This document shows, piece by piece, positions 63,732 to 64,000 of a DNA stretch of 64,000 nucleotides. Location of the stretch: NCBI RefSeq assembly GCF_900142215.1, contig NZ_FRAC01000006.1, forward strand, positions 1 to 64,000. Reading direction: 5' to 3'. This stretch comes from Anaerocolumna jejuensis DSM 15929. GTDB taxonomy: Bacteria; Bacillota; Clostridia; Lachnospirales; Lachnospiraceae. The notes beneath the pieces were generated by a model that saw only the letters and a list, made by a program, of their open reading frames with translations, did no database searches and was not told where the DNA came from. A program made the translations under genes and the position numbers. How positions within the stretch are numbered: position 1 is the first letter of the stretch; every line of letters begins with the position of its first letter.

Positions 63732-64000
63732 TTATTCTCCCGGGCATTCCGCTTTTCTTGCGGCAGCTATGACTGTCAGATAATCCTGTATCAATTCCCT
63801 ATCCACACCCATTTTCTCCAGATACCGGTCGGCCAGTGTCTGCTTAAGTACCAGCAGCTGTTCCCTGTCACCTCCTATATCCGGTACCGGTGTGTATTGC
63901 ACCAGGTAAACTGTCCTGGCGATATCGTACAGATAATTACCGCGGCATACATTCATAAAATCTATTGCAATTGCTTTTCCGCCAGAAATGATTACATTAC
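63732..64000 (-). CDS. aminoglycoside phosphotransferase (APH)-family kinase, C-terminal part (cut by window end)
   Basis: The frame remains open beyond the last base, so an apparent start at 63956 is internal. The visible 89 codons read N-V-I-I-S-G-G-K-A-I-A-I-D-F-M-N and then Y-L-Y-D-I-A-R-T-V-Y-L. This matches the end of the catalytic loop and the metal-binding I-D-F segment of APH/choline-kinase-like enzymes. The catalytic H-G-D motif would lie just outside the window. Such proteins phosphorylate small alcohol- or amine-bearing molecules; the substrate here is not known. Confidence 0.75.
   Translation of the reverse strand, partial: NVIISGGKAIAIDFMNVCRGNYLYDIARTVYLVQYTPVPDIGGDREQLLVLKQTLADRYLEKMGVDRELIQDYLTVIAAARKAECPGE

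Overview
The window looks like the chromosome of a low-GC, Gram-positive, saccharolytic anaerobe of the Lachnospiraceae or a related Clostridia group. This is an inference. It rests on the AT-rich sequence, strong GGAGG ribosome-binding sites, frequent GTG and TTG starts, lipoprotein-anchored sugar-binding proteins, VanS-like two-component kinases, and large secreted plant-polysaccharide enzymes. No rRNA, tRNA, CRISPR array or phage was found.

Bases 1-9,400 are a mixed stress and accessory region. The end of an IS630-type transposase abuts a MATE transporter that has lost its N-terminal half. It is followed by a DUF4272 protein, an hscC-type Hsp70 overlapping a J-domain/ankyrin-repeat partner, a small membrane protein, a cytoplasmic subtilase on the minus strand, and msrB. 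Bases 9,400-14,800 hold a CYP152-type P450 peroxygenase behind a short leader ORF, a short UvrA-like ATPase with its MarR regulator, and an L,D-transpeptidase interrupted by an in-frame TGA.

Bases 15,000-30,200 are mainly signalling and membrane genes. There are two OmpR-type response regulator/kinase pairs and one orphan kinase of the same family. The other genes are a GNAT acetyltransferase, a truncated AI-2E-type exporter, a DegV fatty-acid-binding protein, a CDP-alcohol phosphatidyltransferase, two paralogous two-helix membrane proteins, a radical SAM enzyme with a tiny membrane peptide ORF, a multi-pass membrane protein and a condensation-fold acyltransferase. The first two-component pair is bracketed by copies of an 11-bp-phased GTTGAA repeat. 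Two of the copies sit exactly 10 bp upstream of a -10 hexamer, which looks like a PhoB/OmpR-class activator box.

Bases 29,170-63,600 form a large glycan-utilisation region. It starts with a LacI regulator facing three TAAACGTTTA-type operators. Next comes an apparent operon of GH127 beta-L-arabinofuranosidase, sugar-binding lipoprotein, two permeases and a 2,415-residue secreted DUF5695 protein. Further on are a VanZ-like protein, a DUF2264 protein, a GH78 alpha-L-rhamnosidase, a second (LplABC/YtcQ-like) importer, an AraC regulator, a third importer followed by a YesM/YesN-type sensor and regulator, and a secreted beta-propeller glycosidase with a ricin-type lectin domain. All three importers lack an ATPase gene, so they probably share one encoded elsewhere. 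Each has a hairpin between the binding-protein gene and the first permease gene. The enzymes suggest arabinose- and rhamnose-containing plant glycans such as pectin side chains as the target. The last 270 bases are the 3' end of an aminoglycoside-phosphotransferase-like gene on the minus strand.

The most novel-looking signals are the phased-repeat regulon around the first two-component system, the HscC/ankyrin-J pair whose J domain lacks HPD, the P450 peroxygenase with its coupled leader ORF, and the very large DUF5695 protein.
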